From Bradyrhizobiaceae bacterium (GTDB lineage: Bacteria; Pseudomonadota; Alphaproteobacteria; Rhizobiales; Aestuariivirgaceae): a stretch of DNA of 64,000 nt. This document shows, one piece after another, positions 36,728-46,596 of this stretch; position 1 is the stretch's first letter; every line of letters starts with the position of its first letter. Location of the stretch: contig CANJMQ010000006.1 in the NCBI GenBank assembly GCA_947475225.1, positions 1-64,000 of the forward strand, written 5' to 3'. The notes under the pieces were generated by a model that was not told where the DNA came from, ran no database searches, and saw only the letters and a list, made by a program, of their open reading frames with translations. The translations under genes were made by a program, and so were the position numbers.

Positions 36728-37969
36728 ATGAGCCAGTTCAAGTCCGATTTCCTCAACATACTGTCAGAGCGCGGGTTCATCCACCAGATCTCGGACCCCG
36801 AGGCGCTGGACGCCCAGGCCAAGGCGGGCGCCATCACCGGCTATATCGGATTCGACGCCACGGCCTCATCCCTTCATGCGGGTTCGCTGGTCCAGATCAT
36901 GATGCTGCGCTGGATGCAGAAGACCGGGCACAGGCCGATTGCACTCATGGGCGGCGGAACCACCAAGATCGGCGACCCCTCCTTCAAGGACGAGTCGCGC
37001 AAGATGCTGTCGGTCGAGCAGATCGCCAGCAACCTCGACGGCATCAAACAGGTGTTCACCAAGTTCCTGACCTTCGGCGAGGGCGCGACGGACGCCCGGA
37101 TGGTGAACAACGCCGACTGGCTTGACCACCTCAACTACATCGACTTCCTGCGCGATTATGGCGTGCACTTCACCATCAACCGCATGCTGAGCTTCGACTC
37201 GGTGAAGCTGCGCCTCGACCGCGAGCAGCCGCTCACCTTCCTCGAATTCAACTACATGATCCTGCAGGGCTATGACTTCCTCGAGCTGTCCCGCCGGCAC
37301 AACTGCGTGCTGCAGATGGGTGGTTCCGACCAGTGGGGCAACATCGTCAACGGTATCGAACTGGGCCGCCGCTGCGACCAGAAGCAACTCTTCGCGCTGA
37401 CGACACCCCTGCTCACCACCTCCTCGGGCGCCAAGATGGGCAAGACGGCGTCTGGTGCGGTGTGGCTCAACGCCGACCTCCTCTCGCCCTATGACTACTG
37501 GCAGTACTGGCGCAATTCGGAGGACGCGGACGTGACGCGCTTCCTGAAACTCTACACTGAAATGCCGCTCCCCGAGATCGCAAGGCTTGGCGCGCTCGGC
37601 GGTTCCGAGATCAACGACGCCAAGAAGATCCTCGCCACGGAAGCCACCACCATGCTGCATGGCCGTGCCACCGCCGAGGAGGCCGCCGAGACGGCGCGCC
37701 GCACCTTCGAGGAAGGCCAGAGTGCCGCAGGCCTTCCCACCCTTGACCTGGACCTCGACGCAGGGACCGGCCTGCTCGCCGCCTGCGTCGCGGCAGGCTT
37801 CGCATCTTCCAACGGCGAGGCGCGCCGATCCATTCAGGGTGGCGCCATCCGCATCAATGACCAGGCGGTGTCGGACGAAAAGCTGCTGCTCACCCGCGCC
37901 ATGATGACCGATGGCGTGATCAAGCTGTCGATGGGCAAGAAGAAGCACGTGCTCGTGAAGCCGGCATAA
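36728..37969 (+). CDS. tyrS: tyrosyl-tRNA synthetase
   Basis: A 413-residue class I synthetase charging tRNA-Tyr. The HIGH-like motif is in [13 protein letters not shown], the KMSKS equivalent is AKMGKTASG, and a C-terminal S4-like RNA-binding region ([16 protein letters not shown]) closes the protein. The next gene begins two bases after its stop. Confidence 0.93.
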   Translation: MSQFKSDFLNILSERGFIHQISDPEALDAQAKAGAITGYIGFDATASSLHAGSLVQIMMLRWMQKTGHRPIALMGGGTTKIGDPSFKDESRKMLSVEQIASNLDGIKQVFTKFLTFGEGATDARMVNNADWLDHLNYIDFLRDYGVHFTINRMLSFDSVKLRLDREQPLTFLEFNYMILQGYDFLELSRRHNCVLQMGGSDQWGNIVNGIELGRRCDQKQLFALTTPLLTTSSGAKMGKTASGAVWLNADLLSPYDYWQYWRNSEDADVTRFLKLYTEMPLPEIARLGALGGSEINDAKKILATEATTMLHGRATAEEAAETARRTFEEGQSAAGLPTLDLDLDAGTGLLAACVAAGFASSNGEARRSIQGGAIRINDQAVSDEKLLLTRAMMTDGVIKLSMGKKKHVLVKPA

Positions 37970-37970
37970 G

Positions 37971-38858
37971 GTGACACCTGACCGGAGGGTCTTCGGGCTT
38001 CTGCTGGTCGGGGGCGCAACGGCGCTGTGGAGCACGGCGGGCATATTCGTCCGTCTGGTCGACCTCGATGTCTGGACAATTCTCGGCTGGCGCTCGGTGT
38101 TCGCCGTCCTTGCGCTGCTGGTGATCGTCATGCTGAAGCGGCGCTCCGGCGCGCGCCCGTCCATTGCGCCAAGGCCCGTGCTGTGGCTCACCGTTCCGGT
38201 CGCCACCATTTCCATGGGTGCCTATGTCATCGCACTCAAGCTGACCACGGTGGCAAATGTCATGGTGGTCTATGCGGCGGTGCCCTTCGTGACGGCGGTG
38301 CTCGCCTGGGTGATCATCGGCGAACGGATCACCGGGCGGATGCTGGCAGCCAGCCTCGCCGCCATCGTGGGCGTTGCCATCATGGCCGGAGCCGCACTCG
38401 AACCGGCAAGCTTCCTTGGCGTGTCGGTCGCCCTGCTGATGACCGTCGCCATGGGCACGCAGATCGTGCTGGCACGCAAGTATCCGGGGCTGGACATGGC
38501 CCTGGTAAATGCAATGGCGGCAGCCGTCTGCGCCATGGCGGGGCTTGTGCTGGCCGGTTTTCCAATGCCGACGCCCTATGAACTCTTCGTTCTGGCGCTG
38601 TTCGGCATCAGCAACACGGCACTCGCCTATTATCTTGTGCTGGTCGGCGCCCGCTATATTCCCGCCGCGGAAGCCGGGCTCATCAGCACCCTCGATGTCG
38701 TGCTGGGCCCGGTCTGGGTCTGGCTGATCTTCGCGGAAGTGCCATCGAGGGCCGCGCTGATCGGCGGGGCCATCGTGCTGACCGCGGTCACCTACTACCT
38801 GCTCGCGGTGGCCAAGCCAGATGATGCGGGCAAACCGGATTTCCATCCGCAGGACTAG
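37971..38858 (+). CDS. DMT-superfamily (EamA) transporter
   Basis: A 295-residue ten-helix EamA-type transporter, distinct from the one at 34311. Repeats are visible as GATALWSTAGIFVRLVDLD and FGISNTALAYYLVLVGARYIPAAEAGLIS. The likely start is GTG at 37971, two bases after the tyrS stop, implying cotranscription. Substrate unknown. Confidence 0.8.
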   Translation: MTPDRRVFGLLLVGGATALWSTAGIFVRLVDLDVWTILGWRSVFAVLALLVIVMLKRRSGARPSIAPRPVLWLTVPVATISMGAYVIALKLTTVANVMVVYAAVPFVTAVLAWVIIGERITGRMLAASLAAIVGVAIMAGAALEPASFLGVSVALLMTVAMGTQIVLARKYPGLDMALVNAMAAAVCAMAGLVLAGFPMPTPYELFVLALFGISNTALAYYLVLVGARYIPAAEAGLISTLDVVLGPVWVWLIFAEVPSRAALIGGAIVLTAVTYYLLAVAKPDDAGKPDFHPQD

Positions 38859-38884
38859 CAACTGCGCAGAAGGCAGACGGCCCG

Positions 38885-41407
38885 TCAGCCCTCCATTGCC
38901 TCCTTCACCTTCTCGACGAGCTGCTTGAGCGAGAAGGGCTTGGGCATGAAGCTGTAGCCGCTGTGGCCTTCGAGGTCCTGCTCGAACTGCTCGCCGGGAT
39001 AGCCCGACACGAAGACGAACTTGGTCTCGTTGCCGCGCTTCCTCAGCTCACGGAGCAAGGTTGGGCCATCCATCTCGGGCATGACGACGTCGGAGATGAT
39101 GAGATCGAAGCCCTTGTCGTCCATGTCGATCTTCTCGATGGCGCTCTCGCCCGAGTCAGCCTCGACCACCGTGTAACCGCGAGAGGTGAGGGCCCTGAGC
39201 GCGAAGGCGCGCACCGCGTCCTCGTCCTCGACCAGCAGGATGCGCTCCTTGCCGGTGTAGTCGCGCTTCGGCGCGTCTGCCGGCTTCTCCTCTATGACCA
39301 CCGCGTCCGACTTCTGAGGGTAGAAGCGCGGCAGGTAGATCTTGAATGTCGTGCCCTTGCCCATCTCGCTGTCGCAGAAGATGAAGCCGCCGGTCTGCTT
39401 GACGATCCCGTAGACGGTGGAGAGGCCGAGGCCCGTTCCCTTGCCCACATCCTTCGTCGAGAAGAAAGGCTCCCATATCTTCTCGCGGATTTCGGCCGGA
39501 ATGCCACTGCCGGTGTCCTGCACCTCGCAGGCGACATATTCACCCGGAGGCATGAGGGACGGCATGATGGTGCGCGACTCCTCCACACCGACATTGTAGG
39601 TGCGCACGGTGAGCGAGCCACCGTTGGGCATGGCATCACGCGCGTTGACGGCGAGGTTGATGATCACCTGCTCGAACTGGTGGATGTCGACCATGACGAG
39701 GCCGAGCTCGCGGTCATGGTTGATCTTGAGCGACACCTTCTCGCCCAGCACGCGGCCGAGCAGATTGCCGAGGTCGGAGAGCGCCTCGGTCAGCACATGG
39801 ACCTTGGGCTGCAGCGTCTGCTTGCGCGAGAAGGCCAGCAGCTGGCGCACCAGGTTCGCCGCGCGGTTGGCATTCTGCTTGATGTTCATCACATCGGCGA
39901 AGGCGGGATCGGTGGGCCGCATCTTTGCGAGCAGCAGGTCGGCGAAGCCGATGATCGGGGTGAGCACATTGTTGAAGTCATGCGCGATGCCGGATGCGAG
40001 CTGGCCCACCGCCATCAGCTTCTGGCTCTGCGCGAGCTGGACTTCGAGCGACTTGTTCTCGGTCTTGTCCACCGCGAAGACCACCGCCGTGTCGTCCTCG
40101 GGGGAAAGCCTTGTGAAGGTGAAGAGCACGTTGCGCGGCGACGTGCCCTCGACGTTGGCCTCGATCTGGTGAAGGCTGCCCTCGTTCCTGAGCGCGGTGG
40201 AGAGCGTTTGCAGCAGTGACGCGCGCTCGGAGGCCACGATGGCGGCGGAGAGTTCGGAACCGCGCCGGGCCTTGGGTGAAAGGTCGATGAAGGCGCCATT
40301 GGCCATGCGGACGATGCCGTCCTTGTCGATCTCGGCGATGCCGATGGGCGCATTGTTGATGAATCGCGACAGCCGAGGCGCCGAGATCTCGCCGCCCGCC
40401 GCCGAGGTGCCGGCGAGGTGGCGCGGCACCACGATGGTGCGTGATGGCAAGGGCTGGCCCTCGGCATCGAACTCGACATGATGGATGAGCTGCACCGGGA
40501 TCAGCTTGCCGGTGGTGGCATTGCGCAGGTCGAGGCCAAAGCTTTCAGTGACCGCCGTGCCGGGCTTGGGCGCCACCCCGGAGACGAGGCGGGCCGCCTG
40601 CTCGCCCAGCATGTCGGCGAGCTTCATGCCGGCGTTCTGCGCCTCCGTGAGGTCGATCCCCAGCCACTGCGCGAGCGTGGCGTTGATGTAGTCCACCTGC
40701 CCGTCGCTCAAGGTGGAGAAGAAACCGGCGGGCGCATTGTCAAGGTAGGTGATGATGAACTGCAGGCGCGAAAAAGCCTGCTCCTGCCGCGCCCGGTCCT
40801 CGCTGATGTCCTCGAGCTGCCACAGGCGCAGCGGTTTGTTGCCGGCCCGCACGGGCGTGGCGGAGAGCTTCACCCACACCGGGCGGTCGGCCATGGCGCA
40901 GGGCGCTGCCGCACCTTGCGCCACGCGCAACTCGCGTGTCTCGCTGCGGCCCTCGGCAACCGCCTGGGCAAGCTGGTAGACGGGTGCGGAGAATTCCGCG
41001 AAGGGCGCGAAGAGCGCATCCATGCCGACGAGGCGGCCTGACTTGCTGGCCAGCGCCTGATAGGCCGCATTGGCATAGACGGCGCGGCCGTCGCCATCAG
41101 TCACCACCAGCGGGTGGCCGATCGCGGCGGTGAGCGCATCGAGAAACCCGCGATCATTGCGTTCGCCGCCGAGCCGCAGCAGGCCCGCGACAAGCGACAG
41201 GAGCGCCAGCAGGCCAAGGCCCGCAAGCGCCGCACCGGCCCATAGCAGCCAGCGCGGAAAATCAGCATCGAGGTGGCGGACGCCAAACACCACGGTGGCC
41301 GCGATGATCGCCGCCAGAAGCAGTGCCGTGACGGCGCGGCCCGCACCTCCGCCTGGTGCCGCCGGCGCCGCTATTCCGCCTGTCACCGGCGCCTTCCAGT
41401 CCGTCAT
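38885..41407 (-). CDS. cckA: hybrid sensor histidine kinase CckA
   Basis: An 840-residue hybrid kinase at the top of the CckA-ChpT-CtrA cell-cycle phosphorelay. Two N-terminal transmembrane helices (about 26-43 and 52-79) are followed by PAS-like domains (about 85-200, 215-320 and 345-445). The H-box is [20 protein letters not shown] (His476), the ATPase has [21 protein letters not shown], and the C-terminal receiver (about 725-840) has its phospho-Asp in [13 protein letters not shown]. The ATG at 41407 is preceded by GGGGTGGG; a GTG three codons upstream is possible. Confidence 0.9.
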   Translation of the reverse strand: MTDWKAPVTGGIAAPAAPGGGAGRAVTALLLAAIIAATVVFGVRHLDADFPRWLLWAGAALAGLGLLALLSLVAGLLRLGGERNDRGFLDALTAAIGHPLVVTDGDGRAVYANAAYQALASKSGRLVGMDALFAPFAEFSAPVYQLAQAVAEGRSETRELRVAQGAAAPCAMADRPVWVKLSATPVRAGNKPLRLWQLEDISEDRARQEQAFSRLQFIITYLDNAPAGFFSTLSDGQVDYINATLAQWLGIDLTEAQNAGMKLADMLGEQAARLVSGVAPKPGTAVTESFGLDLRNATTGKLIPVQLIHHVEFDAEGQPLPSRTIVVPRHLAGTSAAGGEISAPRLSRFINNAPIGIAEIDKDGIVRMANGAFIDLSPKARRGSELSAAIVASERASLLQTLSTALRNEGSLHQIEANVEGTSPRNVLFTFTRLSPEDDTAVVFAVDKTENKSLEVQLAQSQKLMAVGQLASGIAHDFNNVLTPIIGFADLLLAKMRPTDPAFADVMNIKQNANRAANLVRQLLAFSRKQTLQPKVHVLTEALSDLGNLLGRVLGEKVSLKINHDRELGLVMVDIHQFEQVIINLAVNARDAMPNGGSLTVRTYNVGVEESRTIMPSLMPPGEYVACEVQDTGSGIPAEIREKIWEPFFSTKDVGKGTGLGLSTVYGIVKQTGGFIFCDSEMGKGTTFKIYLPRFYPQKSDAVVIEEKPADAPKRDYTGKERILLVEDEDAVRAFALRALTSRGYTVVEADSGESAIEKIDMDDKGFDLIISDVVMPEMDGPTLLRELRKRGNETKFVFVSGYPGEQFEQDLEGHSGYSFMPKPFSLKQLVEKVKEAMEG

Positions 41408-41590
41408 CAAACCCACCCCGAATCATAACCAGTATAGGGCAAACGTCAGGGGACGGAATCGTCCGCAGCCTCGCGTTGATCTTCACTTTACAAATGACTG
41501 GCCTCCCGCCAGAGTCGCAACTCAGCCAAATACCGGCGGGGGCAAGACGCCGGGGCTTGTCTTCGGACATGTTTGTGAAAGGGAGTGGGG

Positions 41591-41980
41591 ATGGAATTCC
41601 TGAGCCAGAACATGCAGACCATCATCGCGGCCGCCGTCGTGATCGCGCTGCTGATCATCCTGCTCGCCGTTTGGCGCGCCTTCAGCCCCCGCGTGTCCGG
41701 CGGACGGCGCGGCCAGCGTCTCGGCATCAGCGAGTACTATGAAGTGGACAAGCTGCGCCGCCTCGTCATTGTCCGGCGTGACAACGCCGAGCACCTGATC
41801 CTGATCGGCGGCCCGCAGGACATCGTGATCGAGCAGAACATCGGCGCTGCCCCGGACGCCGTGCAGCCTGGCATGGCCCGCCCCGCGCCGCGCGGGCCCA
41901 TCCTCAAGACCCAGCCCATGCGGACCGCACCCGAGCCCGCCACAATGCCGGGGCGGACACGCGAAGAACCCGAACTCTAG
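41591..41980 (+). CDS. FliO-like membrane protein
   Basis: A 129-residue protein with one transmembrane helix (about 11-30, IIAAAVVIALLIILLAVW) and a small cytoplasmic domain (QRLGISEYYEVDKLRRLVIVRRDNAEHLILIGG) as in FliO/YscJ-adjacent flagellar biosynthesis proteins, then a disordered Pro-rich tail. No flagellar genes are nearby; homologues beside cckA are probably not flagellar. GGGAG precedes the ATG at 41591. Confidence 0.65.
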   Translation: MEFLSQNMQTIIAAAVVIALLIILLAVWRAFSPRVSGGRRGQRLGISEYYEVDKLRRLVIVRRDNAEHLILIGGPQDIVIEQNIGAAPDAVQPGMARPAPRGPILKTQPMRTAPEPATMPGRTREEPEL

Positions 41981-41989
41981 AACGGCAAA

Positions 41990-42012
41990 GAGCCCGGCCT
42001 GGGGCCGGGCTC
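41990..42012. terminator. strong bidirectional terminator hairpin
   Basis: GAGCCCGGCC (41990-41999) pairs perfectly with GGCCGGGCTC (42003-42012) around a 3-nt loop, followed on the plus strand by ATGCTTTT. It separates two convergent genes. Confidence 0.75.
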
Positions 42013-42037
42013 ATGCTTTTCGATAACGTGACCGGGT

Positions 42038-42526
42038 CTACTCGTTCACGGCTGGCGGCGTTGCGCGGCGCTCGGACATGAAGCGGTCGAACTCGTCCTG
42101 GTCCTTGGCGCGGCGCAGGCGCTCCACGAAATCGCGGAAGGCCCTCTGCTCGTCGTCCAGCCTGCGGCGCTCCTCGTCGAGCCTCTTCAGCTGCTCGCGC
42201 TTGTAGTCGTCGAAGGCGGCGTTGCCGGAACCGGCAAAGCCATAGGACTGGCTCTTCCAGCCCCCGTTCCAGCCGGAGCTCCACCCCGACAGGTCAGGCA
42301 TCTTGAGGCTTGCCCACGGGGCAGCCGTGTTCGCCGAGCCCTTCCACATCTCGCCGTTCTTCCATTTCAGGAAGATGGCGATCAGGCCCAGGGGCCAGAA
42401 CACCACGAAGCCGGCGACCATCGCGCCGACCTCCCAGGCCGACCAGCGGCCCATTGAGCTGAGGCCGCAACCACGCTTGTGCGTGACGCCGCCCTGCTCC
42501 AAACCAGCCGAAGCCGAATATGTCAT
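42038..42526 (-). CDS. DUF2852 membrane protein
   Basis: A 162-residue protein of the alphaproteobacterial DUF2852 family. One or two membrane segments (about 31-52, EVGAMVAGFVVFWPLGLIAIFL) are followed by a Gly/Ser/Trp-rich linker and a long charged coiled coil (about 100-150, DDYKREQLKRLDEERRRLDDE). Function unknown. Confidence 0.8.
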   Translation of the reverse strand: MTYSASAGLEQGGVTHKRGCGLSSMGRWSAWEVGAMVAGFVVFWPLGLIAIFLKWKNGEMWKGSANTAAPWASLKMPDLSGWSSGWNGGWKSQSYGFAGSGNAAFDDYKREQLKRLDEERRRLDDEQRAFRDFVERLRRAKDQDEFDRFMSERRATPPAVNE

Positions 42527-42686
42527 CTCCGATCCTCTCTCAAAAGTTGACGAATATTCAGGTAGGAACCCCTGCCCCCCGCTTCAATGAAAATCGGAAA
42601 TGTGGCTCCGCCGTTTTGCCGGGTTCCGCCGAAGCCGCTCCGGTGCTAACCCTTTAAGTGCTGATTTCCCGAGGAGTTACGTGCCC

Positions 42687-43895
42687 ATGTCACACACGCA
42701 CCACAAGATCGCGATGCTCACGGCAGGAGGACTTGCCCCCTGCCTTTCCTCGGCGGTGGGCGGCCTGATCGAGCGCTATTCGGAGATCGCCCCCGAGGCG
42801 CAGATGATCGGCTACCTGTCAGGCTACAAGGGGCTGCTCCTCGGCAAGTCGATCCCGGTCACCCCGGAGGTGCGCCGCCGGGCGCATGTGCTGCACGGCC
42901 ATGGCGGCTCGCCGCTCGGCAACAGCCGCGTCAAGCTCACCAATGTCGCCGACTGCGTGAAGCGCGGGCTGGTGAAGGAGGGCGAGGACCCACTGAAGGT
43001 TGCCGCCAACCAGCTGGTGAAGGACGGCGTGACCATTCTCCACACCATCGGCGGCGACGACACCAACACCACCGCCGCGGACCTCGCGGCCTATCTCCAC
43101 GCCAACGGTTATGAACTCACCGTGGTCGGCCTGCCCAAGACCATTGACAACGACGTGGTGCCGATCCGCCAGACGCTCGGCGCCTGGACGGCCGCCGAGC
43201 ACGGCGCACTGTTCTTCGAGAACGTGGTCAACGAGCAGTCCACCTCGTCGCGCCAGCTCGTCATCCACGAGGTGATGGGCCGCCACTGCGGCTGGCTCAC
43301 CGCCGCCACGGCCAGGGCCTGGCGCGACCGGCTGGACCACCTCGAGTTCCTGCCCGAGTTCAACCTCGACCGAAAGCACAAGGACATCGACGCCGTCTAC
43401 ATCCCCGAGACGCACATCGACATGGAGAAGGAGGCCACACGCCTCAAGAAGGTGATGGATCAATTCGACTCGGTCTCGATCTTCGTGAGCGAGGGCGCCT
43501 GCGTGCCGGAGATCGTGGCCGAGCTCGAGGCCAAGGGCGAGCATGTGGAACGCGATGCCTTCGGCCACGTCCGCCTCGACAGCGTGAAGGTGGGCGACTG
43601 GTTCGGCAAGCAGTTCGCAAAGAAGATCGGCGCCGACAAGACGCTTGTGCAGAAGTCCGGATATTTCGGCCGCTCGGCGGCGGCCAACCCGTCTGACCTC
43701 GAGCTGATCCGCGCCATGGTGCATGTGGCCGTGGACTCGGCCCTCGAGGGTGTCTCCGGCGTCATCGGCCATGACGAGGAGCGCGACGACGAACTCCGCG
43801 CCATCGAGTTCCCGCGCATCAAGGGCGGCAAGCACTTCGACGTCCATACACCGTGGTTCGTCGAGATGCTGAAGGACATCGGCCAGACCGCATGA
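42687..43895 (+). CDS. pyrophosphate-dependent 6-phosphofructokinase
   Basis: A 402-residue phosphofructokinase. GGDDTNTTA (122-130) has the Asp that blocks ATP and marks PPi use, in place of GGDGS; PKTIDND (150-156) and MGRHCGW are the catalytic and substrate blocks. It makes reversible fructose 6-phosphate/1,6-bisphosphate conversion possible. GAGGAG ten bases upstream favours the ATG at 42687 over a GTG at 42681. The stop overlaps the next start (a cytochrome c) by four bases, an odd functional pairing. Confidence 0.9.
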   Translation: MSHTHHKIAMLTAGGLAPCLSSAVGGLIERYSEIAPEAQMIGYLSGYKGLLLGKSIPVTPEVRRRAHVLHGHGGSPLGNSRVKLTNVADCVKRGLVKEGEDPLKVAANQLVKDGVTILHTIGGDDTNTTAADLAAYLHANGYELTVVGLPKTIDNDVVPIRQTLGAWTAAEHGALFFENVVNEQSTSSRQLVIHEVMGRHCGWLTAATARAWRDRLDHLEFLPEFNLDRKHKDIDAVYIPETHIDMEKEATRLKKVMDQFDSVSIFVSEGACVPEIVAELEAKGEHVERDAFGHVRLDSVKVGDWFGKQFAKKIGADKTLVQKSGYFGRSAAANPSDLELIRAMVHVAVDSALEGVSGVIGHDEERDDELRAIEFPRIKGGKHFDVHTPWFVEMLKDIGQTA

Positions 43896-44308
43896 CCCCG
43901 CTCAGCGCCCTTCTCGCCCTGTTGCTGCTGGCCACCCCCGCGCTGGCCGACGCAGCGCTGGAACAGGGCAAGGCGGATTTCGACAAGCTCTGCGCCCCCT
44001 GCCACGGGGTGAGCGGCAAGGGCGACGGGCCGCAGGCCCCACAGCTCGCCAAGAAGCCCGCCGACCTGACGCTGGTGACCCAGAAATATGGCGAGTTCCC
44101 TGCGCAGAAAGTATTCGAGACCATCGCCGGCCTCGATATGCCCGACGGCCACGGCAGCCGCGAAATGCCCATCTGGGGCGATGTCTTCGTCACCGAGCAG
44201 GTGGGCAAGAGCACCAGGCTCGCAGACGCCATGAAAGCGTCCGACGAGGCCTCCCGCCGCATCGCCGGGCTGGTCGGTTACGTCCAGTCGATCCAGGCTG
44301 CACCGTGA
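43892..44308 (+). CDS. periplasmic c-type cytochrome
   Basis: A 138-residue monohaem cytochrome c with a signal peptide (about 1-20, LLALLLLATPALADA), haem site CAPCH and probable axial Met in SREMPIWG. It is paralogous to the cytochrome at 25753-26199. It starts inside the PPi-phosphofructokinase stop codon (ATGA), so the two are translated together although one product is cytoplasmic and the other exported. Confidence 0.85.
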   Translation: MTPLSALLALLLLATPALADAALEQGKADFDKLCAPCHGVSGKGDGPQAPQLAKKPADLTLVTQKYGEFPAQKVFETIAGLDMPDGHGSREMPIWGDVFVTEQVGKSTRLADAMKASDEASRRIAGLVGYVQSIQAAP

Positions 44309-44368
44309 CGGGTTGCCCGGGGCAGGAATGTGTTATAGCCAGATGGATATGACGCAGGACGCCGGCGC

Positions 44369-45064
44369 ATGACCTTGTTCTCCCTCACGCCCGAGGAATG
44401 GGAGGCAGTGCGCCTCAGCCTCAAGGTGGCAAGCGTGGCGATGATCGCCAGCCTGCCGGTGGGGATCGCCGTGGCGTGGCTGCTGGCGCGCAAGGCGTTC
44501 TGGGGCAAGTCGCTGCTCAATGGCATCGTGCACCTGCCGCTGGTGATGCCGCCGGTGGTGACGGGCTACCTGCTGCTGCTCACCTTCGGCACCCATGGGC
44601 CGATCGGCTCATTCCTGGCGCAGTTCGGCATCGTCTTCGCCTTCCGCTGGACGGGTGCGGCGCTGGCCTGCGCGGTGATGGGCTTCCCTCTGTTGGTGCG
44701 GGCCATTCGGCTGTCCATCGAGGCTGTGGACACCAGGCTCGAAGCGGCGTCCTCGACGCTCGGCGCCAATGCCGCATGGGTGTTCCTCACCGTCACGCTG
44801 CCGCTCACCATTCCCGGCATCATCGCCGGCATGATCCTGTGCTTCGCCAAGGCGATGGGTGAGTTCGGCGCCACCATCACGTTCGTCTCCAACATTCCGG
44901 GCGAAACGCAGACGCTGCCCACCGCCATTTACACGCTCACGCAAGTGCCCGGCGGTGACGCAGGTGCGCTGAAACTCACCGCCATCTCGATTGCCATTTC
45001 GCTGGGTGCCCTGCTCGTCTCCGAATTCCTCGCCCGCCGCGTCGGGCAACGGATCGCCGCATGA
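44369..45064 (+). CDS. modB: molybdate ABC transporter permease ModB
   Basis: A 231-residue permease with about five or six helices and the ModB/CysT-type EAA loop (EAASSTLGANAAWVFLTVTLPLTIPGII). LVMPPVVTGYLLLLTFG and GEFGATITFVSNIPGETQTLPTAIY are ModB signatures. The stop overlaps modC by four bases. No modA gene precedes it; the 60 bp between it and the cytochrome gene are non-coding. Confidence 0.88.
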   Translation: MTLFSLTPEEWEAVRLSLKVASVAMIASLPVGIAVAWLLARKAFWGKSLLNGIVHLPLVMPPVVTGYLLLLTFGTHGPIGSFLAQFGIVFAFRWTGAALACAVMGFPLLVRAIRLSIEAVDTRLEAASSTLGANAAWVFLTVTLPLTIPGIIAGMILCFAKAMGEFGATITFVSNIPGETQTLPTAIYTLTQVPGGDAGALKLTAISIAISLGALLVSEFLARRVGQRIAA

Positions 45065-46152
45065 GCCTGGCCGTCAATGTCCGCCACAGGGTGGGAAGCC
45101 TCGATCTCGAAGCCGCTTTCGCGAGTGCCGGCGGCATCACCGCCGTGTTCGGCGCCTCGGGTTGCGGCAAGACCTCGCTGGTGAACGTGATCGCCGGACT
45201 GATCCGGCCGGATTTCGCCCGGATCAGTGTCGGTGACACCGTCCTCGTCGATACCGGCAAGGGCATCGACATGCCGCCCCACCAGCGGCGCATCGGCTAT
45301 GTGTTCCAGGAGGCGCGGCTGTTTCCGCACATGACTGTGGAAGGCAACCTTGGCTATGGCGAATGGTTCACGCCAAGGCCAGAGCGCTATGCGGCGCGTC
45401 CGCAGATCCTCGACCTGCTCGGCATCGGACAGTTGCTGAAGCGCCGCCCACGCGAGCTTTCAGGCGGCGAGAAGCAGCGCGTGGCCATCGGGCGCGCATT
45501 GCTGGCCTCGCCGCGGCTCCTGCTGATGGATGAGCCGCTGGCCTCGCTCGATGCCGCGCGCAAGGCCGAAATCATGCCCTATCTCGAACGGCTGCGCGAC
45601 GAGGTGAAGATCCCCATCGTCTATGTCAGCCATTCGGTGGCCGAGGTCATGCGGCTTGCCTCCGAGGTGGCAGTGCTCGCACAGGGCAAGCTCGTGGCCT
45701 TCGGGCCTGCGGCGGAGATCGCCCAGCGCCTTGACCTCGTTCCCGATGATGAGCGCGAGGAAGGCGGCGTGATCATCGACATGGAGGTCGCGGCGCATGA
45801 CGGTGATTTCGGCCTCACGCAGCTGTCATCCCCGGCGGGTCACATCTATGTGCCGGGCCGGCTTGGCCCGGCGGGCACCCCTGCCCGCGTGCGCATCCGC
45901 GCCCGCGACGTGATGCTGGCGCTGGAGGAACCCCGCAAGATCAGTGCCCTGAACATCCTGCGCGGAACGGTGGTGGACATCTCGCCTGCCGGTCAATCCT
46001 CGGTCAACGTGCGGCTCGACTGCGGTGGCGCCGCCGTGGTGGCGCGCATCACCCGGCACTCGGCGGAGGCCCTCGGGCTCGCCCCCGGAACACCCGCCTA
46101 TGCGGTGGTGAAGGCCGTATCGGTGAGCGGGCCGAGCGGCGAAACACCCTGA
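45061..46152 (+). CDS. modC: molybdate ABC transporter ATP-binding protein ModC
   Basis: A 363-residue ATPase: Walker A GASGCGKTS, signature LSGGEKQRVAIGRAL, Walker B LLLMDEPLASLD and switch His in YVSHSVAEV, then a C-terminal MOP/TOBE molybdate-sensing domain (about 290-355, ISALNILRGTVVDI). It energises ModB and may sense molybdate. Confidence 0.9.
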   Translation: MSLAVNVRHRVGSLDLEAAFASAGGITAVFGASGCGKTSLVNVIAGLIRPDFARISVGDTVLVDTGKGIDMPPHQRRIGYVFQEARLFPHMTVEGNLGYGEWFTPRPERYAARPQILDLLGIGQLLKRRPRELSGGEKQRVAIGRALLASPRLLLMDEPLASLDAARKAEIMPYLERLRDEVKIPIVYVSHSVAEVMRLASEVAVLAQGKLVAFGPAAEIAQRLDLVPDDEREEGGVIIDMEVAAHDGDFGLTQLSSPAGHIYVPGRLGPAGTPARVRIRARDVMLALEEPRKISALNILRGTVVDISPAGQSSVNVRLDCGGAAVVARITRHSAEALGLAPGTPAYAVVKAVSVSGPSGETP

Positions 46153-46181
46153 CTGCATCCGGCAACCGCCATGGCGTGACC

Positions 46182-46523
46182 TCAAGCCTTCGCGATTTCG
46201 GCGGCCAGCGCCTCGATGTGCGGCTCGGTGGCAGCCGCAGCCGCCCGCTCCATGGCGCGATAGCGGGTGACCAGCGCCAGGCCAAGTGGCGTGAGCGTCG
46301 CTCCGCCGCCCTTCTTGCCTCCGCTGCGGGATTCCACCAATGGCTTGCCAAAAGTGGTGTTGAGTTCCTCGATCAACTCCCAGGCGCGGCGATAGGACAT
46401 GTCCATGGCGCGGCCGCCCGCCGAGATGGAGCCAAGTGCTGCGATATGCTCGAGAAGCGCGATCTTGCCGGGCCCCACCCTCAGGTCTGGACCAAAATCA
46501 ATACGGATGCTCAGGTCTGCCAT
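46182..46523 (-). CDS. ModE-like HTH regulator without molbindin domain
   Basis: A 113-residue protein matching only the N-terminal LysR-type HTH domain of ModE: ALLEHIAALGSISAGGRAMDMSYRRAWELIEELN, then GGKKGGGATLTPLGLALV. Classical ModE has two C-terminal molbindin domains, absent here; short forms are known in other bacteria. Convergent with modC and divergent from the pfkB gene. Likely a regulator of modBC or other Mo genes. Confidence 0.8.
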   Translation of the reverse strand: MADLSIRIDFGPDLRVGPGKIALLEHIAALGSISAGGRAMDMSYRRAWELIEELNTTFGKPLVESRSGGKKGGGATLTPLGLALVTRYRAMERAAAAATEPHIEALAAEIAKA

Positions 46524-46596
46524 GGGATTCGCTCTTTTGCCACGCGGTGATGATCGAACAAACCAGGTGTCAAATCCAGTGCCACAAGGAATGTGA

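Noticed and set aside
36866-38215. 449-codon minus-strand open frame opposite tyrS and the DMT gene
   Set aside because: Spans two clear plus-strand genes and shows no motif.
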